Shown in pieces: positions 40,190-50,456 of a stretch of DNA of 64,000 nt. A program made the position numbers and the translations under genes. The notes under the pieces were generated by a model, which was given only the letters and a program-made list of their open reading frames with translations, did no database searches and had not been told where the DNA came from. How positions within the stretch are numbered: the stretch's first letter is position 1; the number at the start of each line of letters is the position of its first letter. Source of the DNA: Symbiodinium natans (taxonomy: Eukaryota; Sar; Dinophyceae; Suessiales; Symbiodiniaceae); NCBI GenBank assembly GCA_905221605.1, contig CAJNDS010002633.1:134001-198000 (forward strand), in the 5' to 3' direction.

Positions 40190-40696
40190 GCTTAGGGTTT
40201 AGGATCTAATTCAATTAGGGTTTACAGTTTAGGGCTTAGGGTATAGGGCTTAGTGTTTGTAGGGTTTAGGGTTTAGGGTTTAGGGCTTCTTCTCAGCCCG
40301 TCAGTGCTCAGCGAAAGTCTGCAGGGCTCAGCCGCGACCTCCGATTCCTTGCAACCCTCCCGCACCCCCCACAGGCCCTAAGGCCTAAGAGTTTAGGATT
40401 TAGGGTTTGTAGGGTTTAGGGTTTTTGGGCTTATAGGGTTTGGGGTTTAGGCTTTTGGATTTATGGTTTAGGGGTAGGTCCTAAAGACTTGTACTCTCAG
40501 CCCTTTAACAACAAGGCACGCAAAGCCGAAGACTCAACCAAGTCCCCAAACCCCGAACCCCAAAACCGCGGTTTAGGGTGTTGGCTTCAAAGCTCCCAAG
40601 CCCTAAACCCTAAACCCTAAACCCCAAACCCTAAACCCCAAACCCTAAACCCTAAACCTTGAAGCCCCCGAACCCCCCTTAAACGCCTGAGCTCAG

Positions 40697-40781
40697 GGAA
40701 CCGGCAGCCATCTCCTCTCCCCCGGCCGAGAGAAGCGTTTGGTGCTGTTCATCGATGTGGCTTCGAGCAATCGAAGCTGCA
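40697..40781 (+). CDS. Candidate exon
   Basis: Acceptor TGAGCTCAG|G, frame GTGSHLLSPGREKRLVLFID, then VASSNRSC; donor GTTCAGGG. Confidence 0.55.
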
Positions 40782-41255
40782 GTTCAGGGCTTTGAGGGCT
40801 TCAGTGTGGGCAGCATCACATGCGGAGGGTTTTACGTTAGGACTCAATTGCTAAACCCCCAAACCCCAAAACACCAGCTGGGCTTGTTGCTTCGAGGTTG
40901 AGGTTAAGGATGGGGTTGAGGGTTCAAGGTTGAGGGTTTAAGGTGTACGGTTCTTGGTCAGTGGTGTTGGGTAAAATTTGGGAGTTGAGGTTTGAAGGTT
41001 TGGGGATAAGCAGGGGTCTAATTATGGTTTGGGATGTAGGGTTCAGGGGAGCCCCTCTAAGAGCCCAAGTGCATGCCCTAGACCCGAAAGCCCGAAAGCC
41101 AAAATTTTGCGGGCTTCGGGTTCCGGCCTAAACCCAGCATCGCACTTGTCATCAAAGGTTTTGGGTTTTCGGGTTTAAGGTTTAAGGTCTAGGGTCTAGG
41201 GTTATTATAAGGGTTTAGGGCTTGGGCTGAGCCGAAACCGAGCACGTCAATCAAG

Positions 41256-41300
41256 GGCGTAGCGTTTCGGGCTGTGCCCCAAAAGGAAGCAGGCGCGTAG
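41256..41300 (+). CDS. Candidate terminal exon, 15 codons
   Basis: Entered after CAATCAAG|G: GVAFRAVPQKEAGA then TAG. Followed by a G-rich tract (41,318-41,350). Confidence 0.4.
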   Translation, partial: GVAFRAVPQKEAGA

Positions 41301-41591
41301 AAAACCTGGTGTGTGGGGAGGGGAGGGGGGGGGGGGGTGGGGGGGGGGGTTTGGGTTAATCACGTTCTTGTCTCACTGAATCCTCCACCCCGAGACCGGT
41401 CTTCGTCTTCTGGTTTTCGTGTTTTGGGTTCAAAGTTTAAGGTTCCAAACTTCCCGCACCTTCATAAGGCCTAACCTAACCCCGCACCCTGAAAAGGCCG
41501 AACCTGACCCTGAACCCTGAACCCAGGGTCTTGTAGCTTTCGGTTTTGGGGTTATAAAGTGTAGGGTTCCAAACTCTCCTTACCCACAAAA

Positions 41592-41704
41592 CTAGGATGC
41601 CCAGTAGTGCCCTTATTCCCTTTTTGGGGGGTTTAGGTTCCCTTATAAACCCCTTTAAGCAAAAAAGGTCACCCGTTTTAAGCCTTGGTTATTGGGCAGC
41701 CTAG
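41592..41704. mobile_element. MITE (CTAGGATGCCCAGT family)
   Basis: CTAGGATGCCCAGTAGTGCCC at left is matched by the inverted ATTGGGCAGCCTAG at right; interior nearly identical to the 22,641 copy. No coding flanks obvious. Confidence 0.8.
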
Positions 41705-41926
41705 AAAAAAGAAAAGGCCCTGACATCCCGAAGCAATGCAGGCCTGACACCCCAAAGCAGTGCAGCCCTTAAAGGCCTCCAAACCCCACACCCTTAAAGG
41801 CCTCGAAACCCGAAGCCCTTAAAGGCCTCGAAACCCCAAACTTGCCTGGCACGGCTGACTTCTTCAGCTACAGATACTAACTGCACCGTTTCAAGATAAA
41901 AGTTGAAAACGTACCGAAATTTGCAG

Positions 41927-41970
41927 TGTTTCTGGCTGCGGAAGGACCTGACCTAATTCGAGCGTTCTGA
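41927..41970 (+). CDS. Candidate terminal exon
   Basis: Acceptor AAATTTGCAG, frame FLAAEGPDLIRAF then TGA. The overlapping minus-strand ORF (41,891-42,127, 78 codons) is an alternative and I cannot choose firmly. Confidence 0.35.
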
Positions 41971-42441
41971 GAAAATGGACATGCAGACAGTGCTGGCGCG
42001 GCCAAAACCCACGTGAAAACAACGTCCGCACCTCGAAGTCACCAGGTTTTTTAACTAAAAGCCCCCGCCCCAACGCCCAACTGTCAAGAAACGATGTGGG
42101 CTGAGGTTCGAGGTGCAGGTCCGCCATGGACTGTTTGCATTGTTGGGGACAGGCGGGGGGGGAGAGGGCAGGGTGAAGAATATAGTAGCCCTTAACTGCT
42201 GTCTAATTAAAGGATTTTCGTAAAGGTATCAAACACGCATGCAACAGCAAGAAGAATGTAGCAGCCATATAATCGGTAAGGGAAAAACCCACCCGAAAAG
42301 TCGCGCATGGCTACGACTTTACCCTACACCCTAAACCCTAAACCCTAAACCCTAAACCTAAACCCTAAACCCTTAACCCTTAACCCTTAACCCTTAACCC
42401 TTAACCCTAAACCCTAACCCTAAACCCCAGAAGAAACCCAG

Positions 42442-42548
42442 GATCTACACCTCAGCTCCTCAGTGTCGCCTGGCGCGAACGAACTGGCAGCAACTCGGCG
42501 CACATGGTGCATTCTTCAAGATCTGCAAAATGGCAGAGTTTTTTCGAG
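42442..42548 (+). CDS. Candidate exon
   Basis: Acceptor AAACCCAG|G, donor CGAG|GTTTTCGGG. Frame IYTSAPQCRLARTNWQQLGA, then HGAFFKICKMAEFF. Strong coding composition. Confidence 0.65.
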
Positions 42549-43050
42549 GTTTTCGGGTGTTTTCGGGTTCCAATTCTTACATACACCCAAAACTCAAAGT
42601 TTCGCCCCCCCCCTCCCCGATGCTACGTTTGTGTAGTTCCGGTAACGAAAAGCTTGCTGTGACATGAGTCAAGGCCCCCTAAAAACAAGAAGTTAGTTTG
42701 GTCTTGCCGCGTTAACATCGTGGGGTTTTGGGTGTAGGGTTTCAGGGTGTAGGTTGTTTGTGGGTGGTGCGACGGGCAGGTAGAGCAAAGTCAGCAGGAG
42801 GTGGAGTTTTTGGACTAAGGTCTTGCGGTTTAGGGTTTAGGGTTTAGGGTTTAGGGTTTAGGGTTTAGGGTTTAGGGTTTAGGGTTTAGGGTTTAGGGTC
42901 TTACGTAGCATGGCAAAGGGTAGCTCACCCTGCTAAGAGGTCCCTCCCTATTTGGGTTTTTTTTGAAATTAGGGGTACCTTTCTTGGGGTCCTTGTTTGT
43001 AAGGTGATCCTAGCATTTGGGGGTACATTTTCGCAAACTCCCATGTCTGG
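42549..43050. other. Intron-like stretch
   Basis: Unique sequence with a possible short frame near 42,795 (EVEFLD then stop), a G-strand array at 42,838-42,898 and MITE-like GGGGTACC-containing sequence at 42,930-43,045. No firm exon. Confidence 0.4.
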
Positions 43051-43053
43051 ATG

Positions 43054-43131
43054 CATGGTTTCGGGTAAGAAGCTCCGTGGCGCCCGCAAAGCGTTCCGGA
43101 GCCATGAAGACCCCGAAAAGACGCCCAGAAC
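43054..43131. CDS. Coding segment, strand unresolved
   Basis: Plus strand from an ATG: MVSGKKLRGARKAFRSHEDP. Minus strand: RLFGVFMAPERFAGATELLT. Both are fully open and plausible. A C-strand array starts at 43,132. Only transcript data can settle it. Confidence 0.4.
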
Positions 43132-43492
43132 CTAAACCCTAAACCCTGAACCCTAAACCCAGAACCCTAAACCCTAAACCCTAAACCCTAAACCCTAAAC
43201 CCTAAACCCTAAACCCTAAACCCTAAACCCTAAACCCTAAACCCTACAAACGCCCACCCCGTAGGCTTGAACCCTGAGCCGTAGATCCCTATTCTGACGA
43301 GGAACCCTCAAACCTTAGACCTCTGAACCTCTGAACCACCCTTGCAAGGTCTTGGGTACTCAGCCCAAATTGAGGTTCAAGGTTTCGGGTTTAGGGTTTA
43401 GGGTTTAGGATTTGGGGTTTAGGGTTTAGGGTTTAATAAGGGCTTTTGGACAGCCAGCGAACCCATGGCACCTCCATGTCTTCACTCAACAG

Positions 43493-43552
43493 CACTGCAG
43501 GGCAACAGATCGCGAAGCCAGCGTCTTAGAGCTGGGCAACTGCGTGTACAGG
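43493..43552 (+). CDS. Candidate exon
   Basis: Acceptor CACTCAACAG, frame HCRATDREASVLELGNCVYR, left at GGTTCAGGG. Long G-strand array follows (43,571-43,705). Confidence 0.55.
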
Positions 43553-43835
43553 GTTCAGGGTTCAGGGTTCAGGGTTTAGGTTTAGGGTTTAGGGTTTAGG
43601 GTTTAGGGTTTAGGGTTTAGGGTTTAGGGTTTAGGGTTTAGGGTTTAGGGTTTAGGGTTTAGGGTTTAGGGTTTAGGGTTTAGGGTTTAGGGTTTAGGGT
43701 TTAGGCTTCCGGGTTGAGGACTTTGGCCTCAGGACTCTCAGGGTTGACAGTTGTGTTTTTGGGCAATGGTTCAAGGTTTAGAAGTGGAACGAGGGGTTGG
43801 CAAAAGGGTTGGGTTTAGGGTTGAGGGTTTGGGGT

Positions 43836-43874
<39 letters not shown>

Positions 43875-43917
43875 GGTTGGGGGTTGGGGGTTGAGGGTTG
43901 AGGGTTGAGGGTTGAGG

Positions 43918-44075
43918 GTTAGCTTCTGGGGTGAAGGTAAAGCGAGTACTGCAAAACCCATGTACACGTGGCAGGCAGGAAGCCACTTCTACAAAAAACC
44001 TAAGTCCCAACGCAAGCCCTCAACGCTGTCAATGGGAGTAAGTCACCGAGTGTCAAAAACTTCCCCAGTCCTCCA
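43918..44075 (+). CDS. Possible coding segment in an array interval
   Basis: Open frame FWGEGKASTAKPMYTWQAGS, then HFYKKPKSQRKPSTLS. It lies between a TTGAGGG array and CCCCAAA arrays (the opposite of the usual arrangement), so it may be an intron interior that is open by chance. Confidence 0.3.
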
Positions 44076-44262
44076 AAAGTCCCAAACCCCAAACCCTAAG
44101 CCCCAAACTCTAAACCTTGAGCCCTAAACCCCACACCCCACACCCCAACCCCAAACCCCAAACCCCAAGCCCCAAACCCCAAACCCCAAACCCCAAACCC
44201 CAAACCCCAAACCCTAAACCCTAAACCCTAAACCCTAAACTCCCAAACTCTAAGAAGCACAG

Positions 44263-44330
44263 ATGAGGACATGGAGGGTCCAGACTTGCGGAGTGGCTGC
44301 GCTTTGCGCTGGAAGCGCAAGGCCCGCTGG
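44263..44330 (+). CDS. Candidate exon between C- and G-strand arrays
   Basis: Acceptor AAGCACAG, donor CTGG|GTTGAGGG. Frame EDMEGPDLRSGCALRWKRKA. Confidence 0.5.
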
Positions 44331-44539
44331 GTTGAGGGAGCTTAGGGGTTTGAGGGGCTTGAGGGGTTTGAGGGGTTTAAGGCTGGGTTTAGGGTTTAGG
44401 GTTTAGGGTTTAGGGTTTAGGGTTTAGGGTTTAGGGTTGAGGCGCTTTAGGGGCTTAAGGGGCTTTAGGGGAGTTGTGAGGCTTAGGGTTCGTTTGAACT
44501 CCGACACCATCAGGAGCCCGTAGCCCATAGCCCTAAGCA

Positions 44540-44764
44540 TTAACTTACTGTTGGTTAGTAGGGAATGAGGGAATCAGGTACCCTATATTCCCCTTTCCAT
44601 ACCCTTTAAGGGATATAGTATAGGTTCTAGGGTTTAGGGTTTAGGGCTTAGGGCTTAGGGTTTAGGGTTTAGGGTTTAGGGTTTAGGGTTTAGGGTTTAG
44701 GGTTTAGGGTTTAGGGTTTAGGCTACCTCATTCCCTCATTCCCTACCAGGCAACAGTAAGTTAA
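44540..44764. mobile_element. MITE with about 40-bp inverted ends carrying a TTTAGGG array
   Basis: Left TTAACTTACTGTTGGTTAGT then AGGGAATGAGGGAATCAGGTA. The right end on the minus strand is TTAACTTACTGTTGCCTGGT then AGGGAATGAGGGAATGAGGTA. The interior is a G-strand array of about 14 units (44,631-44,722). GT (GTTAGTAGGG) and AG (CCTACCAG) sit at matching inner ends. Same family as the 22,084 intron. Confidence 0.85.
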
Positions 44765-44879
44765 GGGGTTAAGGCTCGTACCCCTGAGGTTGTACCCCTA
44801 AAGGTTGCCCTCCCTAAACCCTAAACCCTAAACCCTAACCCCCCCCCCCCCCAAAAAAAAAAAAACAAAAAAACTAAAC

Positions 44880-44981
44880 CTAAAAAACCCTAAACCCTAA
44901 ACCCTAAACCCTAAACCCTAAACCCTAAACCCTAAACCCTAAACCCTAAACCCTAAACCCTAAACCCTAAACCCTAAACCT
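44880..44981. repeat. CCCTAAA array after C/A homopolymers
   Basis: About 13 units; preceded by C and A runs (44,838-44,872) that interrupt an earlier array. Confidence 0.95.
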
Positions 44982-45454
44982 CATATCTTCATCAATGAAC
45001 TATCAACTTCCTAGTATATCAAGCTCTACAGTACTGCATCAAATGGCGCAAGAACCCGAAGCCCCAACCTTGAACCCTCAGCCCTAAACCCTCAACCCTC
45101 AACCTTCAACCCTAAACTCTAAACCCCAAACCCTAATCCCTAAACCCCCAACCTTGAACCCTCAGCCCTCAACCCTCAACCTTCAACCCTAGACTCTAAA
45201 CCCCAAACCCTAATCCCTAAACCCGCAACCCTAAAACCCAGCCCAACAATCAATCGGCAAACCCCCTCCACCCCCTCCTGCCCAACATTGCCAAAGCCCT
45301 AAAGCTCGCAACCCTGACCTCCCTAAAGGCCCTGAACCCCTAAGCCCCCAACAGTCCTGAAAAGCTATGCACCCCTAAACCCCAAACCCTGAACCCTAAA
45401 CCCTAAACCCTAAACCCCAAACCCTAAACCCTAAACCCTAAACCAGCCTCCGAG

Positions 45455-45528
45455 GCTTCTACCGCTCACAGGATGGACACTTCACCTCCTTCCGGGACCC
45501 CGAGAGAGGGGGTGGAGGGCTTCTTTAG
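45455..45528 (+). CDS. Candidate exon between C- and G-strand arrays
   Basis: Acceptor CCTCCGAG|G; frame FYRSQDGHFTSFRDPERGGG; left at TAG|GTTTAGG. Confidence 0.55.
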
Positions 45529-45689
45529 GTTTAGGGTTTAGGGTTTAGGGTTCAGGGTTTAGGGTTTAGGGTTTAGGGTTTAGGGTTTAGGGCAGTGTAG
45601 GGCTCAGGGCTTAAGGCTTGGGCCAGTTTAGGGTTTTAGCATGTCCGGGGAAGGGCTTAGGGTTTGGGGTGCTTTGGTTTTCGGGCTTC

Positions 45690-45879
45690 AGGGGCTTTAG
45701 GGCTTCAGGTGCTTTAGGGTTGAAGCAATGGGTGTAGAAAAGGGGGCTAGCCGTACTTTTCGGAATGACTGGACATCCATCTTCAAGGCCGATCGAAGTC
45801 GCACATGAGCTGTGAAGCAGCAGCACACCACCGCAAGGCTTGTGACAAGCTCAAGCCCACTGCGACAACTCATAGGCAT
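45690..45879 (-). CDS. Possible minus-strand coding segment
   Basis: Minus-strand frame MPMSCRSGLELVTSLAVVCC with overlapping ORFs in two phases; a plus-strand reading (NDWTSIFKADRSRT then stop) competes. Splice edges are not clear. Unresolved. Confidence 0.3.
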
Positions 45880-45904
45880 CAGTGGGACAGTGCGGGAACA
45901 CTAC

Positions 45905-46056
45905 CGACCAAACCCTAAACCCTAAGCCCTAAACCCTAGACCCTAAGCCCTAAGCCCTAAGCCCTAAACCCTAAACCCTAAACCCTAAACCCTAAACCCT
46001 AAACCCTAAACCCTAAACCCTAAACCCTAAACCCTAAACCCTAAACCCTAAACCCG
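45905..46056. repeat. CCCTAAA/CCCTAAG array
   Basis: About 20 C-strand units with CCCTAAG variants at the left end. Confidence 0.95.
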
Positions 46057-46059
46057 AAG

Positions 46060-46135
46060 CGGCAGGATACCTCCTTCGTGCCGAGTTTGCTGGCCCCGGA
46101 CTCGCAAAGCTTGGAGATCGGCACCTGGGCATCGG
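46060..46135 (+). CDS. Candidate exon between C- and G-strand arrays
   Basis: Entered after CCCGAAG, donor CGG|GTGTTTAGG. Two frames are open: RQDTSFVPSLLAPDSQSLEI and AGYLLRAEFAGPGLAKLGDR. Confidence 0.5.
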
Positions 46136-46514
46136 GTGTTTAGGGCTGAGGATTTGGGAATTCAGGATTTTGGGGTTTAGGGTTTAGGGTTTAGGGCTGA
46201 GGATTTGGGAGTTCAGGATTTTGGGGTTTAGGGTTTAGGGCTTAGGGCTTCGGGCTGAGGATGTTGGAGCTTAGGGTTTAGGATTTAGGGTTTAGGATTT
46301 CGGGTTTAGGATTTTGGGTTTAGGGTTTTAGGGTTTAGGTTTTAGGGTTTAGGGATTTTGGAGTTTCGTAGCCCTGAAACCTTCAAGCCCCCAAATCCCC
46401 AAAACCCCAAACCAGTGTTTAGGGGTTTTCGGCTTTGGTGTTCAATGAGGGTTATGAGGGTATTCGGGCATGTAGGGTCTAGGCTAGGTGAGCCCCCAAT
46501 CCTAAACACTGAAG

Positions 46515-46677
46515 TTTCAACCTCTGGTGCGACGGAGTTGCTTCGTGCACATATCTACAAGGACTTAAGTCCAGAGCGCAAGTCACACAAACAAAAACCC
46601 CAGACCCTATGTGCTATGATGCGGTTACAGGCAGCAATATCTAGGCCACCCAGAGCTCAGAGCCCGCCCCTCAACCC
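46515..46677 (+). CDS. Candidate exon, about 54 codons
   Basis: Acceptor CACTGAAG. Frame STSGATELLRAHIYKDLSPE, then AMMRLQAAISRPPRAQSP. It ends near CCC|GTCAACCC, where a C-strand array starts. The frame reads on through that array to the next exon, so the 60-bp array may be an intron or be retained. Confidence 0.5.
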
Positions 46678-46739
46678 GTCAACCCTAAACCCTAAACCCT
46701 ACATCCTAAACCCCAAGACCCCAAACTCCATCCGACCAG

Positions 46740-46786
46740 GCAAGCGCTTCAGCCGCCACTTTTTCCTGGCCTTCATGGAGAGTCTC
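46740..46786 (+). CDS. Candidate small exon
   Basis: Acceptor CATCCGACCAG|G, frame KRFSRHFFLAFMES, donor CTC|GTTTGTTTAGGG. Confidence 0.55.
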
Positions 46787-46990
46787 GTTTGTTTAGGGTT
46801 TAGGGTTTGGGGTTTAGGGTTTAGGGTTTAGGGTTTGGGGTGTAGGGTTCAGGGTTTAGGGTTTAGGATTCAGGGTTTAGGGTTTAGGGTTTAGGGTCGC
46901 TCGCTCTACGGAGGCTCCAAGTTATAGGGGGGGATGCCTGAGGCTTACGGAGTGCAAATAGGACCCTCAAACCCTAAGAACCCCCAAAAG

Positions 46991-47050
46991 GCCCACGGAG
47001 GCTTGCCAGCGTTCCTTGCCAAACTCGAGCAGACAAGGCTTGAAGAGTAG
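46991..47050 (+). CDS. Candidate terminal exon
   Basis: Entered after CCAAAAG|G: AHGGLPAFLAKLEQTRLEE then TAG at 47,048-47,050. Probably the end of the gene containing 46,515 and 46,740. Confidence 0.5.
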   Translation, partial: AHGGLPAFLAKLEQTRLEE

Positions 47051-47234
47051 CACATAGGACGCAGAACCTTCTTCACTATTTTGGGCTTCGACTGCCTTGA
47101 TAAAAGTTACCTTTTCTGGTTCCTAGGCTACTCCGGGAGACCTAAAACCAAACCAAGACCAATAAGTGCCCCCAAATCCTAAACCCTAGACCCTAGACCC
47201 TAAACGCTAAACCCGAAGCCGCTGGAAACCGCAG

Positions 47235-47321
47235 GCTGTTCTGAAGTCTGACTCCTGCTGGAGTCCCAGGTCCTTTCGTTGTTGGGCTCCCGTGTTCCTG
47301 CTTGCCATACTAAACCCTTAA
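47235..47321 (+). CDS. Candidate exon
   Basis: Acceptor AAACCGCAG|G; frame AVLKSDSCWSPRSFRCWAPV, open to TAA in the following array; an internal donor CAG|GTCCTTTCG at 47,269 is possible. Confidence 0.45.
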   Translation, partial: AVLKSDSCWSPRSFRCWAPVFLLAILNP

Positions 47322-47504
47322 TCCTAAACCCTCTGCAAACCCTCAACCCTAAACCCTAAACCCTAAACCCTAAACCCTAAACCCTAAACCCTGCCTTTCA
47401 CAGCACTGGCACTCGGTGGTTTGGAGCTTAGGGCTTCAAAGCCTCAACCCTAAACCCTAAAACCGCAACACCTTCCCAAGAATGTGCACACCCTGCCCCC
47501 CCAG

Positions 47505-47575
47505 GATTCCCTCAGAAGCGTCGATCCAGAAGATCTTCTCCACCATTCTCTGCCTCTTGGCACCTGAAAGCACGC
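47505..47575 (+). CDS. Candidate exon between C- and G-strand arrays
   Basis: Acceptor TGCCCCCCCAG|G, donor ACGC|GTTTAGGG. Frame IPSEASIQKIFSTILCLLAP. Confidence 0.6.
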
Positions 47576-47713
47576 GTTTAGGGTTTAGGGTTTGGGGTTT
47601 GGGGTTTAGGGTCCCCCTGCATACCCCCGAAGAGTCGAACCCCTCTGGAGAGGGACGACGCTCAACCCCTCGACCCTAAACCGTACACCCGATCATCTCT
47701 CAAGACAAGATAG

Positions 47714-47738
47714 GGGCCAAAGCAAACGTTTTGCCTTA
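47714..47738 (+). CDS. Candidate small exon before a MITE intron
   Basis: Acceptor GACAAGATAG|G; frame AKANVLP-TA|. Joined to 47,865 over the MITE it continues as Tyr (TA+C). Confidence 0.45.
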
Positions 47739-47864
47739 GTGGGATGCCAAGTAGTACCCTTCATCATCATTTCTTTTTTTTTTGGGGGGGGTAGATTCTC
47801 TTTTGCACCCCTTGAAGCAAGAAAGGAAAGCACCCTGTGAATCCTAAGCTACTGGGAAACCTAG
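47739..47864 (+). mobile_element. MITE acting as a GT-AG intron, 126 bp
   Basis: Diverged member of the CTAGGATGCCCAGT family: starts GTGGGATGCCAAGTAGTACCC, ends CTACTGGGAAACCTAG. An added T/G run sits in the middle. Removal yields one frame through to a stop. Confidence 0.65.
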
Positions 47865-47913
47865 CTTAGACTTCTGCTCTTATCTAAAAAAATCCATCGT
47901 CGCCAGTAGTTGA
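47865..47913 (+). CDS. Candidate terminal exon after a MITE intron
   Basis: Continues Y-LDFCSYLKKSIVASS then TGA at 47,911-47,913. Confidence 0.5.
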
Positions 47914-47999
47914 ACTTGAGGGGCAGTCTGGGTTTCTAGGACTAAAGCCGCACAACCAAAACCCTAAACCCTCAAAGTTTAGGGTTTGGGGCCTTGGGG

Positions 48000-48230
48000 T
48001 TTCTACACCAACCAGCTCCACGGCCGGCAAACAGTCGAAGCTTCGCTTTTTCGCGTCCACGCGCCAGCTGGATAATCCATGTTTTGCATTAAATCAAAAC
48101 GCGAGTATTCGATGCTTCTTTGAATTTTCGCGTGCGCACGCAGGCGTATATTCGATAGGTTTTCGAATTTCCGGGGCCGCGCCAAAGAAAAGCACCTGTA
48201 TTCTCGCAACGGCCTTGGCTGACGCATGTC
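48000..48230 (-). other. Unassigned unique segment with a minus-strand ORF
   Basis: A 74-codon minus-strand ORF (48,003-48,227) with FENLSNIRLRAHAKIQRSIE. The sequence contains repeated TATTCGAT, GCGTGCGCACGC and TTTCGAATTT palindromes, suggesting a structured repeat more than a gene. Followed by long G-strand arrays to 48,690. Confidence 0.3.
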
Positions 48231-48689
48231 GGGTTTAGGGTTTATAGGGTGTAGGGTTGGGGTTTAGGGTTTAGGGTTTAGGGTGTAAGGCTTAGGGCTT
48301 AGGGTTTCGGGTTTAGGGTTTAGGGTTTAGGGGTTTAGGGTTTAGGGTTTAGGGTTTAGGGTTCAGGGTTCAGGGTTCAGGGTTCAGGGTTCAGGGTTTA
48401 GGGTTTAGGGTTTAGGGTTTAGGGTTTAGGGTTTAGGGCCTAAAGACCCTATATCTGAGAGCCGTGCCTTGCCCAGCGGTGGCCTTCTCCCCTCTGCTAC
48501 TCAGAGGTTTATGGGTATGGCTTTTGTAGGGTTTAGGGTTTAGGGTTTAGGGTTTAGGGTTTAGGGTTTAGGGTTTAGGGTTTAGGGTTTAGCGTTCAGG
48601 GTTGAGGGTTTAGGGTCTAAACCCTAGGGTTTAGGGTTTAGGGTTGAGGGTTTAGGGGTTTAGGGGTTTAGGGGTTTAGGGTTTAGGTA

Positions 48690-48870
48690 GTTATAACTGG
48701 GTTCATAAGTAGGCCAATAAATTTGGGTTACAGTTGGTTATAACTTTATTTAAGGTAAAGATATCCCTACGTAAGCTAGCCAATGAACCTTCAAGTAATA
48801 GGGCGATGGCTTTCTACAAGGGTTCATAATTCATAGTCCCTTCATCGGAATTGTAGTCATAGCAGTAGAG
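48690..48870. mobile_element. Diverged palindromic element
   Basis: Contains GGTAGTTATAACTGGGTTCA and AATGAACCTTCAAGTAATAG; ends resemble the 4,822 MITE, with a second copy of the GAACTATAGTCATAG motif near 48,925. Degraded. Confidence 0.5.
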
Positions 48871-49058
48871 GGCATCCCTAAACCCGAAACCCTAAACCCT
48901 AAACCCTAACCCCTAGACCCTGAATAGGAACTATAGTCATAGTGGTATAGGCCATAAGATCCCAAGTTTAGGGTTGAGGGTTTAGGGTTTAGGGTTTAGG
49001 GGGTAGGGGGTAGGGTTTCCTGTGGTTCCCAGGGCAGAGCTCTGAACCCTCCGCGCAG

Positions 49059-49116
49059 GCCTCAACCTCACGAAAGGCATTCCGGAGGAGGTGCCTCGGG
49101 AAGGGGCGGGCGGGGG
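49059..49116 (+). CDS. Candidate exon
   Basis: Acceptor CTCCGCGCAG|G; frame LNLTKGIPEEVPREGAGG; donor in GGTTTAGGG. Confidence 0.5.
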
Positions 49117-49370
49117 GTTTAGGGTTTAGGGTTTAGGGTTCAGGGTTTAGGGTTTAGGGTTCAGGGTTCAGGGTTCAGGGTTTTGGTTTTTTTTTGGGGG
49201 GGAGGGGAGGGGGGCCAACTAGCCTTGATCGCGTCTTGCTGGCCGTGCTTATTTGGTTTTTAAACATTCGGGCTGCGTGAGTACACTTTACACCTTTTTG
49301 GGATACCATAATCCCCCCATAGAACTGAAAGTGTACACTTTTTTGGTGGCTTATGAATTCAGCAACCAAG

Positions 49371-49424
49371 AGGAGCACCTGTGTGTCTTGCATCCGCCCG
49401 TTCTGCTCCCAAGGCTCTGGAGAG
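49371..49424 (+). CDS. Candidate exon after palindromic sequence
   Basis: Acceptor AGCAACCAAG, donor AGAG|GTTTACCC; frame EHLCVLHPPVLLPRLWR. Upstream 49,277-49,350 is a hairpin element (AGTACACTTTACACC / GTGTACACTTTTTTGG). Confidence 0.5.
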
Positions 49425-49432
49425 GTTTACCC

Positions 49433-49590
49433 TAAACCCTAAACCCTAAACCCTAAACCCTAAACCCTAAACCCTAAACCCTAAACCCTAAACCCTAAAC
49501 CCTAAACCCTAAACCCTAAACCCTAAACCCCTAAACCCCTAAACCCCTAAACCCCTAAACCCCTAACCCCTAAACCCTAAACCCTAAACT
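49433..49590. repeat. CCCTAAA array passing into CCCCTAAA
   Basis: About 15 canonical units, then CCCCTAAA octamers. Confidence 0.95.
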
Positions 49591-49621
49591 CTACTTAAGC
49601 CCCTAAACCCTACGCCCTAAG

Positions 49622-49725
49622 CCCGAATTTCCGACTTCTGGTGCACTGAAGAGGTGATGCAGAAGCTCACCCGATCCTTTTGGCCTCACCGCCTCCACTC
49701 CAACATCGAGGCGCGACTGTCTCGG
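49622..49725 (+). CDS. Candidate exon between C- and G-strand arrays
   Basis: Acceptor GCCCTAAG. Frame ISDFWCTEEVMQKLTRSFWP, then HRLHSNIEARLS; donor GGTTTAGGG. Very strong coding composition; family unknown. Confidence 0.65.
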
Positions 49726-49795
49726 GTTTAGGGTTTAGGGTTTAGGGTTTAGGGTTTAGGGTTTAGGGTTTAGGGTTTAGGGTTTAGGGTTTAGG

Positions 49796-49911
49796 GTGAC
49801 TGGGACCCAGAATAGGCCCTTATTGCCTTTCGTTTCGGGTTCGGTTCCCTTATAAGCTCTTTTAAGCCAACAAGGGCATCCTTTTTTTCCCTCGGTTGCT
49901 CTCGGCTCTAG
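49796..49911. mobile_element. Diverged MITE (CTAGGATGCCCAGT type)
   Basis: GTGACTGGGACCCAGAATAG...TTCCCTTATAAGCTC...GGTTGCTCTCGGCTCTAG. The layout matches the family though the ends have drifted. A second partial copy lies at 49,925-50,040. Confidence 0.55.
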
Positions 49912-50273
49912 TTCTTGGTTTCGCAGTGGTGCCCTCTGCCCTTCCTTTTGTTTCTAGGTTCAGAAAGTAACAAGCCCCCCAAAAGGGCTACCCTTACTAC
50001 AATCTGTTTACTAATTGTTTTTGTTAGGCTTCTAGGCTCTTTATGCTTCAAGGTTTATGGACACAGGGGTCGGGTTTAATTCGGGTTTAGGGTGTACCGG
50101 GGTCCTCAATCCCAGCAATACAGTGGTCTCAGGGTAAACGCACCACACCGAACCGCCGAAGCCCAGACGCCTTCCTTGGTAATTTAGTCGTTGCCTTTAG
50201 CTTTCTTGGTGGCCAGGTGAATCTCCCATTACCCCCAACCTGAAAACCTCCAAACCCAAACCCTAGAGAAGCC

Positions 50274-50280
50274 CCCCCGC

Positions 50281-50312
<32 letters not shown>

Positions 50313-50456
50313 CCCCCGCCCCCCCGCCCCCCCCGCCCCCCCCGCCCCCCCCGCCCCCCCCGCCCCCCCCCCGCCCCCCCCGCCCCCCCCGCCCCCCCCG
50401 CCCCCCCGCCCCCCCCCCCCCCGCCCCCCCCGCCCCCCCCCCCCCCCGCCCCCCCC

